DNA of 64,000 nt from Paraphysoderma sedebokerense (lineage: Eukaryota > Blastocladiomycota > Physodermatomycetes > Physodermatales > Physodermataceae). Below are positions 33,601 through 44,968 of this stretch, piece after piece; position 1 is the stretch's first letter, and each line of letters begins with the position of its first letter. Location: positions 785,864 through 849,863 of the forward strand of contig JAHLJZ010000002.1 of NCBI GenBank assembly GCA_025602915.1, given 5' to 3'. The notes below the pieces were generated by a model that worked only from the letters and a program-made list of their open reading frames with translations, was not told the origin of the DNA and did no database searches. The translations under genes and the position numbers were made by a program.

Positions 33601-36600
33601 AGGAAGTTGAAGGGGTTGAGAGGCGTGCACAGAGACTGAATCATTTGACGTTAAAGCAGATACTAAGTTAATAATTGTGTCGGGATTCAATAGAGCACTA
33701 ACTAGGGATGCTGTTGTGGATGGTTCGACCGTTGGCTGAGAGAGAGCCGGCGCGGACTGTGGCACAACTTGAGATTGAGCAAGGCTCTGTAATAGTGAAG
33801 CCGTCGTAATCGGTTCCGCCGTAGTTGCCAAGGATGAAGAACTATTATGAGTCATTGTTTGCAGAAGATTGCTGACAGATTGAGTCTCGGATTCAGATGG
33901 CGGAATCAGCAGCTGCAAGGCGCTAGCTCCCGCAATCGTTCTGATTAATGCATCGGCGGCAAGAGTGGCAGGCAGTAGATTTGGCTGTGATGGCGCTTGT
34001 GATACCGAAGTGATAGTCGGTTGTGAGATTGATGATTGTGAGTTGTCTACAGGCCAAGGTGTCTGTTGAGGAGGGAGAGACGTCGCTGCCGTCGAGGTAA
34101 CGACGGAAGCTGCTTGAGGCCACGGAATCTGTGGATTCGACTGCGAATATGCATTAGCATAGGGCTGAGGTGGACGATTTCCGATACTGCCATCGCGTTG
34201 CAAATGTTGTTGCAATTCTTTTGGCATCCTAAACCGACTCCTTTCACCGGTCGATGACACCATGATTAAATCATCCGGATTGAAATCCATCTTTCTCGCA
34301 TTTGAATTACCCTGACCACCATCATTAAAGTGGGGGCGAGCCCGACTATCGTTACCATATTCCCGATCTCGATAAGGCCGATTCTTATCCCATCCTTTTC
34401 GAAATCGTGAATTATTATCTTCGTATCCTTTACCATACGGAGATCTTTGTCGCCTTGAGTGATTGCCCACTTGTTCAGAATCCTCTTGTCGAGAGTTGTA
34501 TGGGCGATAACGAGGATGTTGCGATTCGTGGCGATAGGAATGTGAACGTGAATATTGCTCGACGTGTTCAAATTGATTACGAGGATGAAATTGCGACTGG
34601 GAGGGATTGGACGAAAAAGGCCGATTATTCTGGGTGCGTTGATTACGTTGGTCATATTGGTACTGGTGCCGATGCGACTGAAGTTGATTTTCTGGAAAAC
34701 TACGATTACCGTGCGATGGATAGTTAGAATTGAAAGCTTTCCTCTCCCTATGCATGTTCCGATAGCCTTGTCGAGGTTCATTCGAACTGCGTTGATCAAT
34801 ATTAATATCCTGACTCATATACCGTTCATCGCCTTCATCAACCCAGCCCGACTTTCCCTTGTCTTGCTCCTTCGACACCCCCCTCTCCGAAAGATCATGG
34901 TGTAATCGAGATGGACCTTCACGATCCCGGAAAGAATTGGGAGAACCCTTTCCACTGTGTTGTCTTGGGATATTCATTTCCCCCGATTGGATATATCGGC
35001 CGGGTTCGAGATAGCTGTGTTGTTCAGACTTGGAGTTTCTACTGTCATGAGAAGACACGCTATGAGTACGAACGCTTGATGGAGGCTCTGAATCAGCCCC
35101 AGAAAGTTGATTTGAGGGTTGTAGTAGCTCTGGATTACCGTCATCCGTATGTACTACATCGTCTCCGACGGGCACTGATCGATGACTCAACGAATTGTGA
35201 TCCTCCTCAATGTTAGGGTCAACACTGACTGGGCGTGATTGGTCGGGTGAAAACTGATGTGAAGATCGTAAATGTGCTGATCGCTGCCAAGTTTTATCAT
35301 TCCGGAACCGATTCCCTTTTTGTATCAGCGAGCCCTCTCGATGGTATGCAGTATTTCGGTTGAAATTAGAATGCTTTTCGTGACGGAAAGTGTCCTGCTC
35401 TTGATGATGTTTATATGATGGGTTTCTGAACGGCGGTAGCGAGGGTATCGTCGACAATTTAGTTGTTGCTCCTGTCCCTCGATTGTCTGACACTTTCTGT
35501 GGAGGAGGTGGCGGAGGGCGACCAGGCAAAGGAGGGATGGTACTGACTGGGTTCGACAACTGTTGACTTTGCTGGTGGATTCAAAGAATAAAGAAAAGAA
35601 ATCAATTGTGAATGATGCAATGTCGTGTATGAAAAGCGCCGAAGACTCACCTTTTTGGGTGAAACGCCTCTCAGCAAATTCAACTTTCCTTCACAAATCT
35701 CTTTGAACCTCAGTGACTCTACGTCCTCGGGTTTATGTTCTAGTGAAATATTAAAATCATCTAAAGCTTCTTTATATTTCTTCTGATGGTAGTATCTAAA
35801 TCAACGTGAAAATTCCGAACATTAAGTTTATGCAACATTTACAGTTTTCGCAGAGAGTTGCAAAGATTGAAAAGAACATACATTCGACCACGCAACAAAT
35901 GACCGTTTTCACATCTCGGGTGAATCTCGATGGCGCTTTGAATATGTTTCAAGGCCTTGTCGAAATCTTTTCTTTCCATGAATCGTTGAGCGTTATTAAC
36001 GCTGAGAGTTTGAATTTAGAATTTCCACTCATTTATGACATATTGTGACAGTAATTCAATGTTTTACCTTTCTTTGGCCCAGGAAGCATTCTGCCTGTCT
36101 CTCAAGGTCAGGTAATTATCTTCCGGTTCTCCTTTCTCGTCTCCATCCCTCCTTTGGCGATTCTTCCGACGAGGTTCTTCGACTGGTAAGAAGGTAGATC
36201 CCGGTTCTACTTTAAAAAAGGAAGGCCAAAATTCCATTGTATACGGATTGAGAGCCTCCAGTGCATACTTTTCCGGATCGAACGTTCGGTCTCGCCAGTC
36301 CGTTGGTTCTATTGATAAATCTGCACAGAATCATTGATAAAGATGAAAAGAGAGACGTGATGCAATTAGTATGTTATTTATGAGAGTAAGATGATAGAAT
36401 GAGTATATGTTTTGTCTGGATTAGAATCATTTCGTTTTGAGGTGATTTGATTGCAAACAAGCCCGGACGAGGATCAGTTAAAAGAGGAAACGCCTTGATA
36501 CCTGCAACAGCCAATTCGTAGTCATCCAGATCGGCATTGGGGGGCGGGGATTGATTTCGGAAGGTGAATTTGGCCTTGTTAACGATGGAGGCGGCCCTTT

Positions 36601-36667
36601 GAGCGAAAGAGTGCCTCGACAGCAGGGCATCGATGTATGCATTCGCCAGGGCGGTCTTTGAGGACAT
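30605..36667 (-). CDS. TTC14-like TPR protein with very long disordered region
   Basis: About 1,700 residues in several exons. N-terminal exon MSSKTALANAYIDALLSRHS, then PTDWRDRTFDPEKYALEALN, then RDRQNASWAKERLSAYNAQR followed by at least two TPRs (FDKALKHIQSAIEIHPRCEN; YKEALDDFNISLEHKPEDVE). The 'Q-x-ASWA' lead-in and TPR pair resemble TTC14, but no S1 domain is seen. A ~1,330-codon exon follows: proline-rich start, Arg/Ser/Gln/His-rich stretch, then Ser-rich sequence with SPKR sites and a 50-residue tandem duplication. At the 3' end, splicing from DRS to EKKHPWLFDILNQTRMIAFR adds an ordered, helical-looking C-terminal region of ~190 residues that I cannot identify. An RNA-processing role is inferred from the RS-like tail only. 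Confidence 0.75.
31858..32160 (-). repeat. 150-bp in-frame tandem duplication inside the TTC14-like gene
   Basis: Two copies with a 150-bp (50-codon) period encode NSARKLSETVSDT followed by SQQEKS, with SPKRD and VTRK(D/R)GKC blocks. The copies differ at scattered positions, so the duplication is not brand new, and frame is kept. Confidence 0.8.
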
Positions 36668-37057
36668 TTGAGAGTGGTGAGAGTGGGGTAGTGGAGATGA
36701 GGATGGCAGAGGGCGAGGCCAGTGGTTGAGGGAGTATCGGGTATCCGTGGGGGGTTATATCGTACAACAAGAGATAAAGAGAGGGAATACAAGAGGGAAT
36801 GATATCAGAGAGGGAACGAGAGAGGGAATGACAGACAGAGAGAACCCATTGTGAACAGATGTGCAATCAGGGCGAGTGGTTCACCCGTTCACACTGGCCC
36901 GTTCACTGCTTGCTATTCCACCTGTGTAAGAGGAACACGCTGCACAGTGTACACAGGATGCGGCATTCCCTCCTCAGCTCACTCCACAGTCCACACACTC
37001 CATACACACTATACACACTACTACGCACTACTACGCAGAACACACTGCAACGCTCCC
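36668..37057. other. Divergent promoter of TTC14-like gene and AP endonuclease
   Basis: Two low-complexity blocks: purine-rich GAGAGGGAA-type repeats at about 36778-36845, and a CA/TA/CTACG-rich simple-sequence stretch at about 36995-37040 just before the AP endonuclease ATG. Long frames here are low-complexity shadows. Confidence 0.55.
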
Positions 37058-38368
37058 ATGCCTCCAAAGAGAACCCTGCCCTCTGATCCCGCCGACTCTC
37101 CCTCCGCAACTGCTCCACCCCCTCCCGCCCAAAAAACCAAGAAATCAAAACAGTCCTCCTCCCCTGCTGAAATCGATCCCTCAATCCCAACCAACAATGT
37201 CATGCCTCTCTCCTACGACTTTCTCCAAAAGTACAAAACTACTCCCGGCCAACTCAAAATCGTCTCCTGGAATGTAAACTCCTTGAATGCTTCGCTAAAG
37301 AAAGGCTTCAAGTTCTACGTCGAGGCCGAAAACCCAGATATACTCTGTCTACAAGAGACAAAATTAAACGATCCCATGCATGGGTTATTCTCAAAGGGTC
37401 TTTATCCCTGGCAATATTTCACTCATTCACAAGATAAAAAAGGTAAACACATCTTCCATTCCTCATGAGTGGAGGGACCACCCGATCGTTCATTTGGACC
37501 GAAGTTGTTGTGACTCTGCCCAAATGAATTAATCTGGGTGGTTTCGCGTCTCAGCTGTGTGATCTGTCAAAACCTAAACATTTCCCTCTGTTTCCTCGCA
37601 TTCTTCACATTTCAACAGGCTACTCTGGTTCTGCAATCTTCTCCAAAGTCAAACCACTCAACGTGACCTACGGACTCCCCTCCACCGATCTCGACAACGA
37701 AGGTCGATTGATCACACTTGAATTTTCCAAATTTTACTTGGTCGCCGCTTACGTTCCTAATGCTGGCGAAGGATTAAAAAGATTGGATTACAAGCAGGAA
37801 TGGGATAAAGAGATGAAGCGGTATTTGAATGAATTGGACGGGAAGGACGACAAGTACTTGATTTGGGCTGGTGATTTGAATGTTGCCCATCAAGAAATCG
37901 ATTTGGCCAGGCCAAAGACGAACTCAAAGTATGTGTTTATGATATTGAAATTTATCTTTGTGCTCTACCTTTTGATTTCGGGTAGATGGACGTTAAAGAG
38001 GTTGAAAAAGTATGGAACCAGTCACCTAACGTGATGTCAATGGCCACAGGACACCCGGTTTCACTCCGGAAGAACGACAAGATTTCACCGACATACTGAA
38101 TTCGGAACCGCCTTTAATTGATACATGGCGTCACTTACATCCCGATCTCCAAAGATACACCTACTTTTCTTACAGATTCCAATGTCGCAAAAAGAATCTT
38201 GGGTGGAGGCTAGACTATTTCGTTGTGAGTGAAAGACTAATGAAAGAGGGTAAAGTGGTCTCAAGTGAGATACGCGAAGAATGTTATGGCGCTTCGGATC
38301 ATGTACCCATTGCATTGGTTGTGAAGGATTTGATGTCCGATGAGGAGCAGCAAAAATCAGAAGAATAA
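37058..38368 (+). CDS. APN2-like/APEX1-like: AP endonuclease, exonuclease III / APE1 family
   Basis: Base-excision-repair enzyme cutting 5' of abasic sites. A Lys/Pro/Ser-rich N-terminus is followed by the catalytic fold. Motifs: KIVSWNVNSLNA (active-site Asn), ILCLQETKL (metal-binding Glu), the YSGSAIFSK block, LVAAYVPNAGEGL, GDLNVAHQEIDLARPKTN (Asp/Asn pair), TPGFTPEER, GWRLDYFVVS and GASDHVPI (catalytic Asp-His). Three exons: 37058 to about 37441, 37620 to about 37928, then from 38051. About 330 residues. There is no GRF zinc finger, so it is closer to APE1 than to full-length yeast Apn2. The basic N-terminus may carry a nuclear signal. Confidence 0.93.
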
Positions 38369-38730
38369 GAAAACGTGTAAATAATAATTGAATAGATCTG
38401 TTGAACAGATAAATCCATTTTTCCCCAGAATGCGTTCAATGCAGCATTATTCGTGCAAAAAAAAATGTCATATTAGTATTTGAACATCTAGTCTGGATGC
38501 TCAATTCTTTTTAAGTACACAATTATACATTCACGTCGAAAGCTGCCCTTTCACAAATGAAAGGAATAACTATGCCGAAAACGATAGGATACATGGAGGC
38601 TACATATATCATTCCTACATTTTTTACATTTACCAAATGTACTTGTATTAATAACAAAATCGTGAATGGTTGAAAACGAAGAACGACAAACACCTTTTAA
38701 ACTTTTTCCAGGTAGTCTAACCAAATAGAA
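38369..38730. other. Intergenic between convergent genes
   Basis: AT-rich 3' flank of AP endonuclease and Sec61 beta. Nothing coding seen. Confidence 0.5.
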
Positions 38731-39490
38731 TTATCCACGAGTATATTTTCCATAAATATGCAAAATGAACACTGAAGCGATAAACACAAGCGAAGCGATG
38801 AGGACGACAACGGGGTCACTATTGAAAATGTTTGATTACACGACAAATTCCAGTTAGTCTCTCCGTTTCCCCACACGGTCTCTTCCGAAATCCGAACCAG
38901 TATAAAACGAACAGAAAGACAAAGGTAGCAGCCGCCACAGTCACCTGTCAAAAATACCTTGAATCTGAAATCTGAAAAAACAAAAAGAATAAACAAGTCA
39001 TGGATAATTACACTTTCAACCCAGGCGAATCATCATTGTACATTCTCATCATCCCAGCATTTGAACCACCACCGACAGCTCTAGCTGCGGCAGTATTTCC
39101 ACTTTTGGCTACTGTTCTCCTCCTAAATAATATTTCCAAGTTTGACAAACAAAATCAAATTAGAAAATGTATATTATCCATCGTCCACGATGTCCAGGAC
39201 ACGAAATCACAAGAGTGTTTGTTTACAGGGCGTGAATGATATGATTGGATTCATAAGACGAGAACGCCGACAGGATAAAACATTTAAAAGATAGTGTGCG
39301 AGATGAACGGATAAAGTACCTGACGTTTCTGGGGGAAGTACCGCGGGGAGAAATGGCGGGGGATGAACCGGTCGAAGACTAAAAATAAACAAAATCAACA
39401 GGGCGGGGACAGAACGGTGGATAAAGAGAGCAGAGTGGGTTAGTTGCGAAAGAAGCGTCCGGGAACAGAATAAGGAAGGGTATCCACCAT
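38731..39490 (-). CDS. SEC61B: Sec61 beta, ER translocon subunit
   Basis: Tail-anchored small subunit of the Sec61 channel. The last exon (38818-38731) encodes DPVVVLIASLVFIASVFILH followed by IYGKYTRG. It splices in frame to the exon ending MMRMYNDDSPGLKV (39012), recreating the diagnostic MRMY-D-PGLKVDPV signature. Upstream are RRTVAKSGNTAAARAVGGGS and, before another intron, SSTGSSPAISPRGTSPRNVR. I place the ATG at 39490, immediately followed by a GTGGAT donor, so exon 1 may be only the Met; this is the least certain part. The penultimate intron (39011-38819, 193 nt) contains an open frame with its own hydrophobic segment. Divergent from the thiolase, separated by the satellite array. Confidence 0.88.
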
Positions 39491-39616
39491 AATGTGAGAT
39501 GAGTATAAATGTGATGTATGTGGATAGAAGGATGTGAGTGATGAAGATGGAATCAATCGAGGGAGGAATGGTGGGTCTTGAGGCAAGTTCAAGAGAAACG
39601 TATTATCCACTTAAGT

Positions 39617-39622
39617 CACGTG
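39617..39622. promoter_or_regulatory. CACGTG E-box upstream of Sec61 beta
   Basis: Context gtCACGTGat, about 127 bp upstream of the proposed Sec61 beta ATG and just before the satellite array. Confidence 0.4.
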
Positions 39623-39700
39623 ATTTTATGTACTTATCTTACTCTTGTACTCTCCTCTTGATTCCTTTCTTGCACTGTTGCTGAAACGGCAGTCATTGCT

Positions 39701-41985
39701 TCTGTTTATAATCATTGGAAAGTGATCATTACACTGTTTCGATCAGTACAAGTAGCTGCATTCCTGGGACAGCGGAACTGCACCCAGATTCACCAAAATT
39801 AAATTTTTGTAGATTCTAAAGGAAAGATTTCATTCCTTCTGTTTATGATCATTGGAAATTGATCATTACACTATCTGTAATTATAAGTAGCAGCATTCCT
39901 AGAACATCCAAGTCCGGAAACCACGTCAAGAGTGCGGAAAAGCAAACAACAGAGCGGAAAAAGGATCAAGAGTGCGGAAATGAACTCTGATTCATCAAAA
40001 TCAGATTTCTGTAAATTCAAAAGGAAATATTTCTTTCCTTTCTGTTTATAATCATTCGAATTTGATTATTGTATTGTTTCCGTCAGTATAAGTAAAAGCA
40101 TATTTGGAACACGAAAGTCCGGAAACCACGTCAAAAGTGCGGAAAAACGATGGAGAGTGAGGAAAAGCGACCGAGAGTGCGGAAAAAGGATCAAGAGTGC
40201 GGAAATGAACTTCTGATTCACCAAAATCAGATTTTTGTCACTTGTAATGGAAAAGTGTCTTTCTTTCTGCTTATAATCATTGAAAATTGATCATTATATT
40301 GTTTCTGTCAGTACAAGTAATAGCATTTCCGGAACATCCAAGTCCGGAAACCACGTCAAGAGTGCGGAAAAACGACCAAGAGTGCGGAAATCCACTCTGA
40401 TTCACCACAATAATGTTTTTGTAAATCCTAATCAATATATTTCTTTCCTTCCGATTATAATCAATGGAAAGTGATCATTACACTGTCGGTGAGTTAAAGT
40501 ACCAGAATTCCTGGAACACCAAAGTCCGGAAACCACGTCAAAAGTGCGGAAAAATGATCAAGAGTGCGGAAAATCGACCAAGAGTGCGGAAATGAACTCT
40601 GATTCATCAAAATCAGATTTTTGTACATTATAATGGAGATATTTCTTCCTTCTGTTTATTATCATTGGAAATTTATCATTACACTGTCGGTGAGTTAAAG
40701 TACCAGAATTCCTGGAACACCAAAGTCCGGAAACCACGTCAAAAGTGCGGAAAAATGATCAAGAGTGCGGAAAATCGACCAAGAGTGCGGAAATGAACTC
40801 TGATTCATCAAAATCAGATTTTTGTAAATTCAAAAGGAAATATTTCTTTTCTTTCTGTTTATAATCATTCAATTTGATTATTGCATTTTTTCTGTCAGTA
40901 TAAGTCAAAGCATATTTGGAACACGAAAGTCCGGAAACCACGTCAAAAGTGCGGAAAAACGATGGAGAGTGCGGAAAAGCAACCCAGAGTGCGGAAACCA
41001 CGACCAGAGTGCGAAAATCCCCTCTGATTCACCAAAATCAAATTTTTGTAAATTACTATGGAGATAATTCCTTCCTTCTGTTTATACTCATTGGACAGTC
41101 ATCATTGCGCTGTCGGTAGAACAAGTAGTAGCATCCCTAGAATACCAAACTTTGGAATCCGCGTCAAAAGTGCGGAAAAAACGACAAAGAGTGCGGAAAC
41201 TAACCCCAGAGTGCGGAACTGCACCCAGATTCACCAAAATTAAATTTTTGTAGATTCTAAAGGAAACATTTCTTTCCTTCAGTTTATGATCATTGGAAAT
41301 TGATCATTACACCATGTGTAGTTATAAGTAGCAGCATTCCTAGAACATCCAAGTCCGGAAACCACGTCAAGAGTGTGAAAAAGCAAACAACAGAGCGGAA
41401 AAAGGATCAAGAGTGCGGAAAAACCGCCAAGAGTGCGGAAATCCACTCTAATCCGCTAAAATCAGATTGTTGTAACTTATAATTGAAAATTCACTTTCCT
41501 TCTGTTTAGAATCATTGGAAATCGATCATTACACTCTTTCGGTCAGTACCGGTAATAGCCATTCCTGGAACGCCAAAATCCGGAAACCACATCAAAAGTG
41601 CGGAAAAATGACTGAGAGTGCGGAAAAACGACCAACAGTGCGGAAATTCATTTCGATTCACCAAAATGAAATTTTTGTAAATTGTAATAGAAATTTTTCC
41701 TCACTCCTGTCTATAATCATTGCAAATCCATCATTTCACTATCAGTAAAGCTCACTAAAGCTCAAGTAACAGAATGCTTGGAACATCAAAATCCGAAAAC
41801 AACGCTCACAGTCCGGAAACCACGTCAAAAGTGCGGAAAAACGATGGAAAGTGCGGAAATTCACTCTGATTCCCTAAAATCAAATTGTTGTAAATTTCAA
41901 TAAAAATATTTCTTTCATTCTGTTCTTAATTATTGATTTTCATCATTACACTATCGGTGAGTTCAAGTAATAGAATGCTCACGGA
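39701..41985. repeat. Nested satellite array, about 12 units of 185-225 bp
   Basis: Units start near 39701, 39838, 40041, 40266, 40451, 40651, 40854, 41077, 41278, 41501, 41706 and 41919; the first and last are partial. Each has, in order: a TCTGTTTATAATCATTGG-like block, TGATCATTACACTGT, a variable GTCAGTACAAGTA segment, AAGTCCGGAAACCACGTC, then 1-5 short repeats built on AGAGTGCGGAAA, and an imperfect palindrome TCTGATT...AATCAGA. Units 5 and 6 share about 150 identical bp. Unit 2 resembles 9, unit 3 resembles 7, and the end of 1 resembles 8, so there is higher-order duplication. ORFs crossing it are repeat artefacts. Confidence 0.95.
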
Positions 41986-42140
41986 TGACTAGTATTCTTT
42001 TGACAGATTTTAGGTTGGGATTGTGCACACACACACTTTTACTTGTTTTCAGCAATACAGAGAGATGACTTAGTGTTCTTTTAACCCATATTAAGATGTT
42101 GTTGTACCCTCGCACACACTTTCACTTATTTTCAGCAATT
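41984..42140. repeat. Diverged ~78-bp tandem duplication upstream of thiolase
   Basis: Two copies (about 41984-42058 and 42065-42138) share the order GATGACT(T)AGT.TTCTTTT, then CACACACTTT.ACTT.TTTTCAGCAAT. Unrelated to the satellite next to it. Just upstream of the thiolase 5' UTR. Confidence 0.65.
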
Positions 42141-42328
42141 CCGGCGGAATACGCGATCTGCACTTTGTCCTTGTTTCTGCCGAGTAGCACATAAAGTTCC
42201 CAGCCCCGCTGTTCAGTGTCCAGTATCCCCGCTCCACATCCTCCGTCCCTCTCTTCCATAATTCTACTTCCGTCATTCGTCACGCTCTCCACTCTGTCTT
42301 CTTGCACTATTCCATTCACTCAACAAAT

Positions 42329-44367
42329 ATGCCAAGCAAAGTCTACGTTATCGGGGTCGGAATGACCAAATTCGAAAAGCCCGGCAAACGTAACTACTGC
42401 TTCTTCTTTGCGTTCCCCATTTTCCTTAGTGGGTCCCAGTCTATCAAATAATTGACATTCTACTTTGTTAGGCGACGATTTTGACTACCCTGACATGGCT
42501 AGAGAAGCTGCCACCAAAGCATTATTGGATGGTAAATAGTTATCCGTCCTTCAGTCGATTCCACCCATCATCTGACGTCTTGCGCCTTTATACTCACTTT
42601 CTAGCCAACATCAATTACGACGACGTCAAACAAGGTGCATTTTCAAATAACCGTGCTTTAATTTCATCGGCGACCATTTAACATCTTTTACAGCTTTTGT
42701 CGGCTACTGTTACGGAGATTCTACCTGTGGACAACGTGCCCTCTATCCACTCGGATTGACTCAAATTCCAATTATCAATGTCAATAATAACTGTTCTACT
42801 GGTTCTAGTGCATTGTTTATGGCAAAGCAAATGGTTGAAAGTGGACTCGTAGATTGCGCCATGGCTCTGGGATTTGAGAAAATGGCACGAGGTGATAGTC
42901 TATTTTCTTTCGAAACTACTTATTTTACCCAGAAATGAAGAAATAACTATGAACTTACGTTTCTTATTGCTAATATTCGAATATTATTTCATTAGGATCC
43001 CTGACTTCCGCTTGGACCGACCGTACCAATCCGCTCGAAGAACATCTTACCACCATTTCGGCGAAAACCGATCTTGATTTCCAAATTCCCATTGCTCCAC
43101 AAATTTTTGGCCTGGCCGGCATAGAATATTGCGAAAAGAAAATAGGTTTGAAAGATGTTGAAAGTCAAAAGAAAGTGTTGAGTAAAATCGCGTGGAAGAA
43201 TCATTTGCATAGGTTCGTCTCGAAATGGTTCAGCGTAGTGGTATAATGGAAATTGACATCGTTCTCCTTCTAATTTGGCAAACAGTACTAAGAATCCCTA
43301 CAGTCAATTCCGTGATGAATATTCCTTGGAGCAAGTTCAAAAATCCCGCAAAGTTTTTGGTCCATTGACAATGGTACGCTTTCATTTCTTTATACGGTTT
43401 CGCCCGTCTTAGTTGGTGATCTAAAATTATGTGGATAAAGCTTCAATGTTGCCCTACGTCCGACGGATCCGCTTGTGCTATCGTCGCGTCTGAAGAATTT
43501 GTCAAGAAACATAATCTGGGACCTCAGGCTATTGAAATTGGAGCCATGGTATTAAAAACTGACGGACGCAGTGCTTTCCCTGGTAATTTTTATTTTTTCG
43601 GTATCATCCGTCGAAAGCGATCAAGGTGCTAATTGGAATGACATTCAGGTATGTTTGATGCCGCCAACGGAAAACCCTCCGATATCGTCGAATCCGCCGT
43701 CTCTTTTTCGGAGGTAGCAGGATACAGTATGACTTCCACCGCAGCCAAAGAGGCTTATCGACTGGCCAACATTACTCCGGCGAATGTTCAAGTGATCGAA
43801 TTACACGATTGCTTCTCCGCCAACGAACTGATCACTTATGATGCCTTGGGATTGTGTCCGGATGGTTCAAATGCCGGAGACTTAGTTGAGAGTGGAGCCA
43901 ATATGGGGAAAGAGCTCAAAGGGAGGAGATACGTGATCAATCCAAGTGGTGGGCTCATCAGTAAAGGTCATCCATTGGGGGCGACTGGTTTGGCGCAATG
44001 TACGTATTAGAAGCTGCCTGTGTAGTCGCTTTCTTTTGCCATTTTCCATCTCATACTTGCACTTCGTTTTAACTAATCCTATCCGCTAGGCGCCGAATTG
44101 ACTTGGCAACTCCGACAGTGGTGCGGATCACGACAAGTTCCTCAAATTCAAAATGCTTTACAACACAACATCGGACTCGGCGGTGCCGTTGTTGTGTCCA
44201 TTTACCGTCGTCCCACCACTTCCTTCTCGTCGCAAGGATGGCAAGATCCGAGAGAAAGGTTTGGATATAATCCTGCTGTGGAATGCAGAGGAGTCAGTGA
44301 TGAAATGGTGCAAAAAGTGAAGAGTAGGAAAACATTGATGGCGGCTGGAGGAAAGGCGAGATTGTAG
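42329..44367 (+). CDS. SCPx-type thiolase, probably peroxisomal
   Basis: Homologue of the thiolase half of sterol carrier protein X, which cleaves branched 3-oxoacyl-CoA. Starts [20 protein letters not shown]. Catalytic features: [18 protein letters not shown] (nucleophilic Cys), the SCPx-typical [30 protein letters not shown] (active-site His), [20 protein letters not shown] (second His), and [15 protein letters not shown]. Seven or eight exons; about 450 residues. It ends KARL, where ARL fits the PTS1 consensus. There is no C-terminal SCP2 lipid-transfer domain; the frame stops after a short [19 protein letters not shown] tail. Promoter adjoins the satellite. Confidence 0.92.
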
Positions 44368-44523
44368 GCGCATCCTCAAAATCTGATTAAAACCTGGTTT
44401 CTTGTGTGGAACCAAAATATGAAGTAGGCATTGTATTCAAAAAGAAGAAATTGTATTATTTTACAGAACTATATTCAATTGATTGTACAAATTACTTTGG
44501 TTCCTCTGATTGCAATTGTTAGT

Positions 44524-44968
44524 CATCACAGACTACCCAAGACTTGGTACCACGCATCAATAACGATTCCTTGATTTCCGTTTTTGTTGCTGCAAACCAG
44601 TAATAATAAAGTAAACGAGATTAATTAGTCAAGGGTAACCCAACCGATCTCTATTATTATCAAAACATAATCAAACTTTTCAGCAGAACGTAGCTTCCTC
44701 CAAATCTAAGACATAGCTAACGAAACCAAAGTAGTAAAAAAAGAAAATTCAAACAACGAACCCACAACTTTTTACAATCTTTGTAATCCTGAAACATCTT
44801 TGAACACATTGATTTATCGTAATTATTGACCTCTAAACATTTTATAGACTCCGAGGCCTCGATTTTACAGAACTGTGATAACGTGGGTAAAATATCCGGG
44901 GACGTGGAGGTCGATGATTTGGAAGTCGAAGTAGAAGAAGAAGATGATGATGAGGAGGAGGAAGACAT
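44524..44968 (-). CDS. Twin CX9C protein, CHCHD7/COX23-like
   Basis: Small CHCH-fold protein of the mitochondrial intermembrane space, oxidised by the Mia40 pathway; relatives assist cytochrome oxidase assembly. The exon holds a Ser-rich N-terminus, then FCKIEASESIKCLEVNNYD and MCSKMFQDYKDCKK. Both pairs have exactly nine residues between cysteines, and the intervening 'NNYDK..C' resembles CHCHD7. A 70-nt intron after CKK joins KLRSAEK. The following intron and true stop are uncertain; ends near 44519 and 44524 are both possible. An upstream in-frame Met lies at 45028. Confidence 0.75.

Noticed and set aside
39000-39239. 79-codon plus-strand ORF over Sec61 beta
   Set aside because: It is the antisense shadow of the conserved MRMYNDDSPGLKV exon.
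40280-41748. ORFs of 60-80 codons through the satellite (for example RVRKSTLIHHNN, TTRVRKSPLIHQN)
   Set aside because: They are translations of the tandem repeat, open on both strands and in several frames, with no start or domain conserved between units.
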